Assembly (NCBI RefSeq): GCF_010093535.1
Contig: NW_022985229.1
Coordinates: 47,153-111,152 of the forward strand
Reading direction: 5' to 3'
DNA length: 64,000 nucleotides
Source of the DNA: Lindgomyces ingoldianus
Taxonomy: Eukaryota; Ascomycota; Dothideomycetes; Pleosporales; Lindgomycetaceae
A program made the position numbers and the translations under genes. Below are positions 46,006-58,320 of this stretch, one piece after another; position 1 is the first letter of the stretch; every line of letters starts with the position of its first letter. A model generated the notes under the pieces. It saw nothing but the letters and a program-made list of their open reading frames with translations, made no database searches and was not told the origin of the DNA.

Positions 46006-46368
46006 TGTAATAATTCTTATTTTATTTTAAGTTGCCTAAAACTTATCTAAAGGGTCTTTATATTAGCACTAACTCTAACTTAATTTTTATAAATTATTAA
46101 GTTGCTTAGAACCTCTAAAAGGCCTCTATATTAACTCTAACCTTAACCTAGCCCTAACTATGCTCTACCCTCTGCTGTTACTCTTATTCCCTTATATATT
46201 TAGTTGCACCTTGCCCCTGTAGCTAGCTTAGTAGTTTTCTAATATCCTTTTGTACAAGGCCTATAGGTGTTAATGGCATTCCCAGGTTCAGAGTCCCCAC
46301 GCACTCCCATATGCCTCTGAGTGGATTCCCACCGCATTTGGACCTATTGTCTTGCCTGCGCTGTTACA
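46006..46368 (+). repeat. 3' LTR (363 bp)
   Basis: The inner edge TGTAATAATTCTTATTTTAT is heavily mutated; the outer edge, ending CTGCGCTGTTACA, is unmutated. Confidence 0.92.
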
Positions 46369-46373
46369 TTATG

Positions 46374-47945
46374 CTTATATACAAAGCATAGGTTATACAA
46401 CCTCTAAACAGGTTAGATAAGGCTATACTAGCCTGTTCTAGAACATCTAGCCTTACATTATCCCCTCTTATAGTAGTTCTATAACTTAGAGGATAAAACA
46501 GATAATAATAAGCCTAAGCAGTATAAAAAAGTGTTATATAATACCTTAAAAACTTACTTCTACTTATTTTAGTTAATTTTATGTAAGTTTATTTAAAAAT
46601 AAGCTAAAGTTATTAAGTAAAGGTAAAGTAAAAGTATAAAGTAAAAGTAAAATAGTAGTATATCTTACACTAATAGAGTAGTAGTTAGGACAGTATATAT
46701 AAGGTCTAACTGTTCTAGAAATCTATCTCCTTTACACTTTTACTCTCTCTATAGGTTAGAATTTAGAAAATTTTAAACTTTTTAAGTTAAGTATATTTTA
46801 AGCTACTCTAGCATAATCTAGTGTAAAAGGGTGCTAATAAACTTTAATAGTCTTATTCTACTTTACTTACACCTGCCTGTTGCTTAATCTGCTTTTAGCT
46901 TGTTCCCTTATGCTTAACTTTACTTAATAACTTTACAATAAACTTTTATAGCCTACTTTATTATAATCTAGCTATAGTTTTTTTAAAAAAAGATTAATTA
47001 GCTTCTACTAATGTAAACTTACACTTTAATAACTTTTATGTTTAATATATTAATAAAATATTTTATAAAAGCATTATAAATAAAAGTAGTAGCTGTTATA
47101 TGCTTATAGAAGATAATAAGTTATATTATAGTATAAAGAAAAAAAAATTAAGTACACTAAGTGTGCTTATTACTTTAAATTTAGTAAAAAAGTGCTTTAA
47201 AGTGTGTATTTTAGCTTCTTCTAGCATATTTATATATAGTCTGTCTAGGCTAACTCTAGATAGCTCTCTGTCTTTTTTAAACCTAAATAATAAGCTTTTA
47301 AGAACACTATGCTTAATATTTTAGCTGTTATTAATTTACTTAACTTTACTTTATTAGTGTAGGCTAATGTAATAGTTATGTTATAAGTAAACACTATTAT
47401 TTAGTTTTTTTAAGTGTAAGTTTTTTTATTGTAGCATAATCTAGCTTAATTAGCTCTATTCTAGCTCTTAATAGTTTTCAGCAAAAATAAAATTTCATAT
47501 AATAACTATCTATACGCAAATAGTAGCGTTATAGGTAAAATTACTAAAACTAAAGTTATTTTTAAGAAGCGCGCCTACTTTAAAGCTAATATTACTAAAA
47601 AAAAAAAAAAAAAAAGTATAAAGCGCTTAAGAAAGACTTTAATAAGAATAAAGCTATAATAACTTTATTTATAAAATTAGGTGTGCACTATTTTTAACTA
47701 TTCTAGTACTAACTAGTATAATAAAAGAAATATAGTGTTAAAGGTGTCGATGTTACTAAAGCTAAGCAATGTTGTTATGTTAATGCTACTAAAGCTACTA
47801 ATATAATCTACTACATCTTTAAAAAGTATAATAAGGCTAATAATATTAAAAATAAAGCTAGTTAGAATTAAACTTTAGCTAAAAAAAGCAGCTAACTAAG
47901 TATAATAAAAAATATTTTAATAGTTGTTCTACTGTTGTAAATTTA
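46374..47945 (-). pseudogene. Decayed gypsy element, integrase part
   Basis: On the minus strand, about 47,150-47,330, traces such as LGLKKTESYLELA and KLKYTL, with a cysteine pair lost to RIP, resemble a gypsy integrase zinc domain. It is collinear with reverse-transcriptase traces on the same strand at 57,302-58,300, so both probably come from one element split by the 47,951-54,138 and 55,152-57,299 insertions. A TATATAAGG box near 46,695-46,705 may lie in its 3' LTR. The boundaries are not resolved. Confidence 0.5.
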
Positions 47946-47950
47946 CTTAT

Positions 47951-48216
47951 TGTTGAATGGACTCTCTGCTAGCTAGCACTTAGTGTCAGCAAATGCGTAC
48001 AAGACAGAGAGGTTTGCACAGTGTAAACATTGCACAGGGGTGTTAGGTAACTAGTGTTAATTACTTCTTATTTTTCCTCTATACAGAGGAAAAGGGGGAT
48101 ATCTAGATGTTTGCGCACAGAGGTTCGCGCACAAGCATTATGTAACATAGATACGTAATCCTGCCTGTGCGTGATCGCTTGTATCTAGGCTGCGACGCTG
48201 CTGCTGTGTATAGACA
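47951..48216 (-). repeat. LTR (266 bp), 3' LTR in element orientation
   Basis: It begins TGTTGAATGG (outer, unmutated) and ends CTGCTGCTGTGTATAGACA (inner, mutated). Confidence 0.9.
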
Positions 48217-51200
48217 CTAGCAACTTTTCTTTTTATCTAAAAAGTTGCCTTTTATATGTGTTACCTCTCTTTTGTCTATGTAAGTCTATCTAATTATGTT
48301 CTGCCTTTACTCTACCTTATTTATTAGGACTTGCCTTAGTAATGCTGTGCGTTAAGATAGGCTAGTTATGCTATGTAAATAGCTTTTTTCTTCTTTATTC
48401 TTTGCTTTTTAAGCCTTACTATATAATCTTCTAGCTCTTTTCTTTTTTTATACAGTGCTAACAGTAACAGATCCTTATAATAAGAAAGATAAGTGCGTAT
48501 AATATAAAAAAAATAAAATAAAGGGAAATAGGCCTTATATAAAGGCGTTGTTAGTCTAGTTAGTCTAAGGCATCTTTGCGCATAAGATCTAGCTAGTCTA
48601 CAGATGCTTCTATCTAAATAGAGAGGCAGTTAGTTAGGACTAATAATTAAAGAGCCTAGTTTAGTGTTTTTTTATACATGCATTTACTAAGTTGTTTTTA
48701 CTATTAATTTACTTTATTTTAGTAATTTCTCTTTTCTTGTATAATTTATAAAGTAATATAATGTTAATTATAAGTTACTTTTTACTAGTAGTGCATAGCT
48801 TAACAAGGTAATTATATAAAAACCTTAAATTTATATAGATTACTACTAGAATTAGTAGTAGTTTAAGCGTTTATATAATTTACTGTAGAGTTATACTAAA
48901 AGTAATTATATTATTAAACTTTTTAACTATTTTATATAGTTTACTAGTAAGAACACTTTTAGTTACTCTTTTACACTTAGTAAAATTTTAGTGTATAATG
49001 TTGCCTAGTATTTTAAAGTAGTTACTTTACTTTATATAGTTTTTATTACTTAATATAATTAAGAATTCTAGCTATAAGCTAAGGTTTTTATTATTAGTAA
49101 ATAATCTATTTATAAAGATAAATAGCTTTACATAATTAAGCTATAATAGTAGGAAGGTAAGACTACACTTACTATTATTTATCTACTATTAGATTTGTGC
49201 GTTAAGTGTGTTAATGTTATTATGCAAAGGGTCTGTAGTTTATGTAGTAATAAATAGGTTAAATACTGCCTCTAGTTAACATATAAATGCAATGTATGCC
49301 CCTTTTGCATATTACTTAATATATTATTATGCAGCATTCTTGTTTTTTAAGTTAATTATATAAAGGTAGCTTACTTATCTTTTTTAAGTAAAGACTACTA
49401 TGTTATGTGTAAGTTTAATTCTTTTACTATTAAACTTAATAGGCTGCTTTTCTGCTAAAATAGTCTTACTTTTTATGTAAAACTTTGCCTTTTATAGTTT
49501 TTTTTTTCTTTTTATATAAAATTTTTTATTATAATGCTTAAAGTGTTATCTGTTTATAAGCTAGTAATACTAAAAGTGTGCTCTTCTTTATTAGTAATTA
49601 AAAGGCAGGGGTTGTATAAAAAGATGTGCATGCGTAGCTTTTTTTTATAGTAGTTATAATATGTCTTAAACTAATATAGTCTTAATTTAGCAGCTTTATA
49701 CAAAGGTTATATAACCTAGAGTATTATATTTAGTAAAAAGCTTTAGTGCATCTTTTTTAATAGCTTTATATACAGTGTGCGCATAAGCTTATCTGTTAAT
49801 TAGATGTATACTTATGTAATATTACATAGTTTAAAATGCATTTTATATATAGCTCTTAGGCTTACTTTTATAGCTAGAAGTAGTCTCTAGCTTATTCTCT
49901 AAATAGTTAGTAACTAAGTAAGAATTTCTTCTTTTTCTTTGTCTAAGTAGCTAGCAAACACTAGGTAGAATTTCTTATATAGTTAAGTTATTTTACTTTT
50001 TACTTCTTATATAAGGCAGAGGTTAAAAATCTAACCTTTATACTTTATTAAGTTATACACTATAACCTTAAAAGTGCTGTTAGTAATTAAGGTGTCTATC
50101 TCTATGTAGTTTAATTCTTTAAATAGTTTTTTAGGTGTAGTAATTACACTGTCTGTATAAAGCTTAATAGATAAGGCTTAATTATTCTTTTTCTTTTAGG
50201 TTAGAAATACCTAGTCTAGACTTTGTGTAGGTTTTCTTTGCCTTTTACTTCTCTTAGTATTTATATCTTCTCTTTACACTAGTGCAGCATTGCTATTCTA
50301 AGGGGCTTAGTCTGTAGTAGGCTCTAGTTCTGCCTCTGTAACATTTTTATAAGGCTGTCCTTTTTTTCTCTTCTTTAGAAGATCTTTTTATATAAGGATT
50401 AGTTTATTTAGGTTATTTGTTATAGGTAGGTTGTTTTTTTTCTTTTCTCTATAGTACAGTTTAACTTGTGTATATTAGAGCTTTAGTAGGCTATTTTTTT
50501 TTTTTAATAATAATGTCTCTTTCTTTAATGCTCTTAATCTTATATAGGCTAGTCTAGCCTTTCTTCTTTTTTTATGCTATAATTTTTAAGCTAAGGGGGA
50601 GGTTAAAAACTTTATATGTTATAGAGCTATTATAAGTGTTAATTACATAATTAATGTTTACTTTTGCATAGTCCTTTTAAAGTATTTTTATTACCTTTTA
50701 TATAGCGCTTACTTGTGTAATAATGTCTAGTAATAGTAGAGAGTTTAAGTTAATTCTTAGGTATGCTTTAAAAACTAGCAGCGTGGGTACTAGACTGTGT
50801 AGGCTAGCTGTGTTGTTTAGAGCCTTAACTGCTATCTGTAGGATAGCCTTATTATCTGTACAGTTACCTAGCTTAGTCTTTAGGATGTTAAACGCTTGTT
50901 AGAAAGGTGTGTGTGCGCGCTTAACCTTTTTAACTGCCTAATGTGCTTTTACAGGCATCTGCCTATATGTAGCTTCTATAATTTTTATATAAGCTTAAAA
51001 ATCCTTTAAAGCAAAGTTTATACTAAGGTTATACATAATATAGTCTAGGGGTTCTTAATAGGTGTTAATCTAGCATTTGCACAGTGCATTCTAAGTATCT
51101 TGTGTAGACATAGATTTTAAGAATGTAGCAGCCTAAAATAATATATCTATATTAATAATATATAAAACATCTTTATTATTAATTTATATAACATTAATAA

Positions 51201-53872
51201 TAACTTTATAGTTAAAGTAGGTGTTATTTTTAATTATAAACTTAAATCTTTATAGGGCCTAGTTATATAATTAGCAGAGGTGGCAGAACTTCTTAATCTC
51301 TTCTAGCACTGCAGCATTAATATTATAGCTAGCGCTAGTTAGCATCTTTTAGAGTCTCTCTATGCAAAGGTGTCTAAATTAGTAGTAAAGGTAGTAAAGT
51401 TTTAATTTAGTAAAAAAAGACATAGATTCTTCTTTACTAATATTAAAAAAAAGGTGTCCTTATTTTTATATAATAAGGACAGTAGTTTTGTCTTTATGTA
51501 TAATAACATTTAAAATGTTGTTAAAGTACGCACCTATTTAGTCTACATCTGCTAGAGATAGTAGGAACAGTGTTAGAGTGTCTAAAATATAATATGTTAT
51601 GTTACTAACTAGGTTAGTAATTTATATAGTACTAATTAATTTTGTTAATTTTTATTTTTTAAAGCTAATACTTTTCTTCCTTAGTGTTTAGTTTACTTTT
51701 ATATAAGGGAATTCTTACAGGTATGCTTTAAGTTATAACTTCTCTATAGTAGAGATCCTTACTGCGCTAGTATTCTATAGTTTACCTTAGTATACTGTAT
51801 AGTATTAATTTTTAAGGATAAACTGTTCTGCGTATTCTTTAGGTTCTAGGCTGTAGATGTCCTCTACAGTTGTGTAGTAAAAAAATGTAGCATTAGTAAA
51901 GTAGTTAATAATCTTCTTACTTTTTTTTTTATCTAGGTTATTATTGTTATGTAACTTCTTTTTTTTTTACTTTAGTTTACCTTTAAACTTTTAAATGTAT
52001 ATATTTACTTTTTTACATGTTAGTGTCTTATTATAGAATTCTTTATATAAAGAGATATATTAGTATTTTGCATAGAATTAATTTATGTAAAGATAATTTA
52101 TTAACTAACATCTTTTTTTATAATAAATAAAGCATTACTTTAATTATATAAAGAACTATAGTTTAAATAATTCTTTATATCCCCTTAGGCTTCTTTTATG
52201 TTGTTAATAGCTATATGTATGTAGTAAGCTATATTACTTATTAGTGTAGTACACATTCTAGAATTTATTTATAAATGCATTATTCTATTAATTAATTATA
52301 ACTTAAAGTGCTAAACAAAGGTTACTATACAGTGCCTTATATATAGGCTTAATTAAGAACATTACTTATTTAAGTTTAAGTTACCCTTAGCATACTTATA
52401 TAATAGCAGTGTAAAGTAGTATCTTACCTTAGAATTATAGACTAAAAGCTTTTTATATAAGAGTAAGTTTATTAATTATAGCTTTAAAAGCTTTATATAA
52501 AGTTTTTATAAAGTTCTTTTACTTACTTTATATAAAGCTTATTATTATCTAATTTGTCTAATACTAGTTATAGTTTATATTAGTATTAAAGTAATTACTA
52601 AGCTGCTTATATAGTAACTTTTATAATTATTCTAGACTAATATTATAAAAGTAGAACATGTGTGCGCGCTTTTTAAAAATATTAGGAAAAATGCTTGTGT
52701 ATAATGCCTTAAGAATAGCAAGGCGTTAGTAGAGCTTAATAAATACTATAGCCTTATTAGCTAGGATATTATATAGTTATTTTATGTAGTTATTCTTCTT
52801 CTTTTATGCTTTCTAGAATTATATAACCTTCTTAGGCGTAAGGTTCTCTGCTGTAATATCTTATGTAGGTAGAAGTTAGTATAAATTATACAGTAATTAA
52901 ATTATATATAGTAGGTATAAGCTTTAGGGAATCTTATGTAGAGCTGTAGCTATAGGAATATGTAGCTGCCTAGTTATGCTCTTGTACAGTAAGCTATTGC
53001 AAAGTAGTTGTACTAATTACAGAGGAAGTATTAGGTCTGTAGGTAATTTGTATAAAGACATCCTCTATTATGTTAAAACTAGTAATAGTAGTAATAGTTT
53101 TATATAATGCTTTAGTAAAATAGTAAACATGTGTTTTTCTTTTATAAGTTTATATAGTGTAGTAGCCTTTATTATGTCTTTCTTAAAGTTAATGCCTTTA
53201 TTTTATAGAGTAGTAATTAGTTTTTATAGAAATAGTTAGCTAAGATCTTTAAAGTGTATAAGCTCTTACTTTATAAAGTTGTTTTAAAAGTTCTTAAGCG
53301 TACATATGTTTATTACGCTTAATATGTAAAGTTTTATAATTAAGTTAGCTGTGTATAAATTAAGCTTTTTTTTAAGTGTGTTATCTAATAGTTTAATTTT
53401 ATTTACCTAATTTTTAATATTTATCTGCTTTGCTAGAGTCTTTGCTAAAATGCCTATAAAAGGTATGTATTAGTTATATGTTAATATGTTATGCTAGCTA
53501 GTTATAGATAGAGCTAGTGTTGCTTGTTGCTTTATAGTAGTTAGTTATGTGTTGTCACGCGCTGTCTTACTTTTTGTTGTACACTGCCTCTAAACAGCCT
53601 TGTGTAAAAAGATAAAATAAACCTTCTAGCATTAAATAAGCACTACTATTTATATAATACTTTTAAATAGTATTATATAGATAGGTTTCTTACTCTTGCT
53701 TAAGTAACTAAATAAAGATTTATAGCTACTTATATATAAATTAGACTTTATCTTTACTCTTGCTAATTTATAGTTAAAGTAGTAAAAAAAAGGATTTTTT
53801 TTATACATAAACTTTTAAATAGAAAGGTATAAGAAAAGCTTCCTTTTTTATAGTATTTAAACTACTAATTAG

Positions 53873-54138
53873 TGTTAAATAGACTCTCTGCTAGCTAGCA
53901 CTTAGTATTAGTAAATGCGTACAAGATAGAGAGGTTTGCATAGTGTAAACATTGCACAGGGGTGTTAGGTAACTAGTGTTAATTACTTCTTGTTTTTCCT
54001 CTGTACAGAGGAAAAGGGGGATATCTAGATGTTTGCGCACAGAGGTTCGCGCACAAGCATCATGTGACATAGATACGTGATCCTGCTCGTGCGTGATCGC
54101 TTGTATCTAGGCCGCGACGCTGCTGCTGCGTACAGACA
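53873..54138 (-). repeat. LTR (266 bp), 5' LTR in element orientation
   Basis: It begins TGTTAAATAG (inner, mutated) and ends CTGCTGCTGCGTACAGACA (outer, unmutated). Confidence 0.9.
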
Positions 54139-54143
54139 CTTAT

Positions 54144-55151
54144 AAAGAATTTTAATGTCTAATTTAGAGCTCTAATAGCACAATCTAGTGTAATCTAGCG
54201 CATTCTATAGTAAAAATAGTTAAGAATGCATAGTATAGTATAGTTTTAAGTTCTTTAGCTTAAGCTTTTTTTTTTTAAATAAAGTTAAATACTTTTACAT
54301 TATGTTTCTTAGACTTAAAGTGTAACTATTTTAGTAGTAATAAATTAATCTACTTTTAGCTTACTTACTTTACAGCTTTTTTATTTTAAAATTCTAGAAT
54401 GTCTTACTAGACTTAAACTTTACCTTTTTTTTACTAGTATAAGTTATTTTAGGCTAAAATGTTTATTTCTTTTATATAATAGATTTTTTTAGGTTAAAAT
54501 AACTTTCTTTTTAACTTTAGTAAGCTATTCTATGCTAGAATAGCTTTACTTAGTCTAAATAAAAAATCTTAGGTCTAAATAGACTATGTTGTCTTTTTAT
54601 TTCTATAGCACTATTAAACACTTTTTATTAAAAAAAACCTTAAGTAAGAAAAAAATAAGGTAAAAGTAGCTATACTTAATTTATTAAGTTACTTTTTTTT
54701 TTAAAAAAAGTTTAACTTAAACTAGCATAATTAAATTTTTTACTAGGTATTTTTTTACTTTTTTAAAACACTTTTAATACATTTAAGCTAATGTTAGGTC
54801 TAAGTTTCTATAAGTTTTTTTTAAATAAATAACTTTTTTATTTTATAAAATATTTTTATACTTTAACTAAATTCTATTTTTAGTTAAGAATTTTGTATAT
54901 ATAGTACATATTATCTTTTATAGTGCGTAAAGTGTTTATAATTAGTTTTAATTATAACTTAAAACACTCTTTCTAGGTATATAGCTCTAAAAGTAAGACA
55001 TAGAATACTAGATAAACTTCTTCTAGATTAGGTAGGTTTACTTTATACACCTTTACACTAATCTAGCTTATAACTTTTTCTAGTTCTAAAAACTTTTAGT
55101 CCAACTTTTTCTTTAGCTTTATTAATTTTATGTGTTTATTAAAGACTAATA
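54144..55151 (-). pseudogene. Decayed gypsy element, middle part
   Basis: RIP-decayed DNA lies between two insertions. By position on the minus strand it should hold the RNase H to integrase stretch of the gypsy element whose RT lies at 57.3-58.3 kb. I recognise no firm motif; the call rests on collinearity. Confidence 0.4.
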
Positions 55152-57299
55152 ACGTACTTTACAGGCAAGTTGCTTACACACCTAAGTTGCTTACTTTTGC
55201 TAAGACCCTACTACACTACTTTTTTTACACTAATGCATTCCTAACAACACTACTTAAATATGTTAAAAAAATGTTAGATATAGCTTACACTTTAAGCTTT
55301 TAAATAAAATGTAACACTTTTTAAGCAACACACTACAGCTATCTATAGAGTTTTTTAAAAGATAATAAGTAACTAACATGCTAGACAACTTTTATAAGCT
55401 AATTATATAGCTAACTTATAAAAGCTAGATAATAATAAAAAGCAGGTAATTATTTAGCACATACTTAAGCTAGATGTGTAAGGATTTCCCCTCTAGCTAG
55501 CAGCTATAGCTAATATAGCTAATTCTTTACATGCTAAGTATAATATAAGCTATATTAGCATAAACTAGCTTAATATATTTATTAAGAGTTACTTAAAGCT
55601 TAAAGTAAAGTTTAAGTGTAAGTATAACTATAAAAAAGCTTTTTATAAAAATCTTATAGTAATTTAAAGCTAGTTTAACTTTATAAAGAATATTAAAGCT
55701 AAGTATAGCATCTAAGATAATAACATGTATAACTTTAATAAAATAAAGTTTATAATAAGCTAAATATCTACTAGAGTAGTTGTTACAAGTTTAGAGAGAC
55801 AAAAACAGCTAAAAGTAGTCTAGCTAAGTAACTAAAAGTAGACAACAGCTATCTAGAGCATTAATGCTAAAAGGTAAGCTATTTTACTTTTTATTATTTT
55901 TTAAAGTAGTAACTACTTTTTAAACTAGTATAAAAAAAATCTACTTTAAAATTAAGTTATTATAATCTTTAAGCGCAGCTAGACTACTAATTAGCTTAGT
56001 CTAGACTAGTTAAAGCACTTTAATGTGTATATAAAAAAGTGTACTATTAGTAGCTACTATCTACTAGTTATTAATAGCTATAAGAGCTATAACTTACTTT
56101 CTTTCTAGCAATACTATAAAAATAATAAAATTATTACTATTTATATACTTTTTTACTTTTTACACTTTTTATAGCTACTTAATATAAGTTGTTTTACTTT
56201 TTTAAAAAAAGTATATAAGCGCTAAGCTAAAAACTTTATACATAACTAAATTACTTATATTATAAAAATAAAGTTCCTACTATGCTTTAAAGTAGCTTAT
56301 AATGCTATAATTACTTCTAGTGTCTGTACGCAGCAGCAGCGTTACGGCCTGGATACGAGCGATCGCGCACAAGCAGGACCACGTATCTATGTCACATAAT
56401 GCTTGTGCGCGAACCTCTGTGCGCGAACATCTAGATATCCCCCTTTTCCTCTGTACAGAGGAAAGACAAGAGCAATAGAACTAGAAACATGTTGCCCTCA
56501 CCTTACCTACCTTGTACGCTGTGCACACTGTACACCACTCTTACTCTTGCTACTTAAGTGCTCATACCATAAGCAGCTAGCTGTTAGAGCCTATTTAACA
56601 TCTAGTAATATTTAAAAAAAGTTCTAAAGCGCTAAATTAGTTCCTTTTAACCTATAATAAGTTATAATAGGCCTTAATGTAAAGTTACGCACTCTATTAC
56701 TACTACTACTTATATATAATAAGCTCTAGCAGTTATAAACTCTAAGTAATACTTTACAACTTAAGTTATAATTAATACTTATAAAGATAAAAATTTAAAA
56801 GTATATAAATAGTTTACTAACTTTTATAGTTAAAGTGTTTAAAAAAGTTTTAAAAAAGGCAGTAATAATTACACATAAGCTAGTATTAGTGTAATAGGAA
56901 ATTACTAAGCTTTAAGTAGCTAATAAGGCTGCTACATAATATAAATTACATAAAAGAAAGTAAATTAATGTAAAAAAAACCTTAATAATTTAAAAAAGCC
57001 TATACTTAACAGCTTTAAAGAAGTTTAAAGCGCGCAGTAACAGAAAGAAGGTAAAGAAGTAAGCGCAAGCTAAAGTAAGTAAGCTATTCTAAAGGCGCTG
57101 CAGATAGTGTAATTAGACTAGGCATAATGCGTAAATGTGTAAGTAAGAAGTAAAAGTAGTATCTAAATAATATTCTAGGCTGTACTGTACTATATAGTGC
57201 TAGAGCAGGTTGTTATAGGCCATAATAGAGTTTGTTAGGGTAGGGTCTTGGCAAAAGTAAGCAACTTAGGTGTGTAAGCAACTCGCCTGTGAAGTACGT
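55152..57299. mobile_element. Fot1/pogo-type transposon A, copy 2
   Basis: TIRs ACGTACTTTACAGGCAAGTT and its complement are flanked by TA (55,150-55,151 and 57,300-57,301). Total length is 2,148 bp, or 1,863 bp without the solo LTR and its duplicated five bases. It is collinear with copy 1 and serves as the empty-site reference for the pogo B and mariner insertions there. No frame survives. Confidence 0.88.
56321..56600 (+). repeat. Solo LTR (280 bp) inside pogo A copy 2
   Basis: It starts TGTCTGTACGCAGCAG, ends CTATTTAACA and is flanked by TCTAG on both sides (56,316-56,320 and 56,601-56,605). Pogo A copy 1 shows the unoccupied site near 5,255. It is the same length as the left-edge LTR (566-845) and less RIP-mutated, hence probably younger. 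An internal frame at 56,403-56,615 is not a gene. Confidence 0.9.
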
Positions 57300-58320
57300 T
57301 ACCTTAGTTTTTTTCTTAGCATTAAAATAAGCTAATATAGAAACTTTAAAAAATAAGTTTTAAAGCTTTTAAAAGGCTACTTTGCTCTTAAAACTAATAT
57401 TAAGCTTTTACCTTTTTTTCTACTTTTACTTTTAGCTACTCTTTACTGTGTCTAGGCCCTTCTAGGTTAGCTTAGTAAAAGGTAAAGTAATTAAGAAAAA
57501 GTTAGTAATAAACTACCTATAGTAGTTTATAAACTTTATAAAAACATAAATATCTTAAATAGTTTTTAGCATTAGCTACTTCTAGATTATTTTAATTTTT
57601 AAACAGTTAACTTTAACTCTTTCTAGGTAAACTATGTACTTTAGGTACTTAGTCTTTTATATGTAAAATTTACACTTACTAAGTTTTAAAAAAAGCTTTA
57701 CTTTATATAATTTTTATAGCACTTTTTTAACATAAATAACTTATTGCTTTTTTATGTTAGAATAGACTAGAATATTATTAAAGTACATAATACACATTAC
57801 ATTAACTAACCTTACTAGGGCCTAGTTAATATAAGCCTAGAAAGCTGTAGAAGTATTAGTAAAACTAAAAAGTATAACTTAGTACTTAAAATAACTATAT
57901 CAAGTTTAGAATGCTGTCTTTTACTTATCTTTTTTATAAATATGTAATATATAGTATATATTATAAATATCTAGCTTTATATACTACTTTACTTTCTTAA
58001 GTCTCTTAAAAGATTTTAAGATAAGTAGTAGTAAGTAATAATTCTTTATTATAATCTAGTTTAAGCCTTTATAATTTATATAAAGCTTTAACTTTTTATT
58101 TTTTTTATAAATAAAATTAGAGCTTTTATAAAAGACTTCAACCTCTAAATTTACTTTTTTTATAGATAATTATAATATATTTATAAAAATGCTGTAACTT
58201 ATACTCTAATAAGTTATATAGCAGATAGTAAAAAGGCTTTATCCTTTTCTCTAGCTTAATAGCTAGATCTTATAGGCTATAAACATTATAGTTAAAGATA
58301 GGTCTAGCTAGCTTATTTTT
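57300..58320 (-). pseudogene. Decayed gypsy element, reverse transcriptase part
   Basis: On the minus strand around 57,755-57,800 the frame reads YFNNILVYSNIKK, that is YFDDILVYS with both aspartates changed to asparagine by G-to-A. The catalytic aspartates are lost, so the copy is inactive. Flanking traces fit RT upstream and downstream. The 5' end is unclear and gives way to AAT/AAC-rich sequence at about 58,325-58,360. Confidence 0.65.

Larger units (their letters stand above)
42363..46368 (+). mobile_element. Non-autonomous LTR element with gag remnant, interrupted by pogo B
   Basis: Two 363-bp LTRs (42,363-42,725 and 46,006-46,368) are flanked by TTATG (42,358-42,362 and 46,369-46,373). 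A polypurine tract GAGGGGGGGGTAG precedes the 3' LTR. Without pogo B (43,192-45,054) the internal part is only about 1.4 kb, too short for pol. Plus-strand traces around 45,240-45,470 (IFTDSKELTFK, then DYLELGYLAKLDQF) look like a gypsy-type gag. It would depend on enzymes from another element. A solo LTR of the family lies at 7,380-7,741. Confidence 0.85.
47951..54138 (-). mobile_element. LTR retrotransposon (6,188 bp), probably copia-like
   Basis: Two 266-bp LTRs (47,951-48,216 and 53,873-54,138) are flanked by CTTAT (47,946-47,950 and 54,139-54,143). Read on the minus strand, a purine tract (AAAAAGAAAAGTTGCTAG) lies just before the LTR at 48,216, which sets the orientation. Around 50,700-50,950 the minus strand reads AVKALNNTAS and LVPTLLVFKAYLRI. 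I associate these with the integrase-to-RT region of fungal copia-like polyproteins, from memory and untested. The interior is strongly RIP-mutated with no frame left. The left-edge element (1-845) and the solo LTR at 56,321 belong to the same or a sister family. Confidence 0.78.

Noticed and set aside
47100..47324. 74-codon plus-strand frame
   Set aside because: It reads antisense to gypsy integrase traces in AT-rich decayed DNA.
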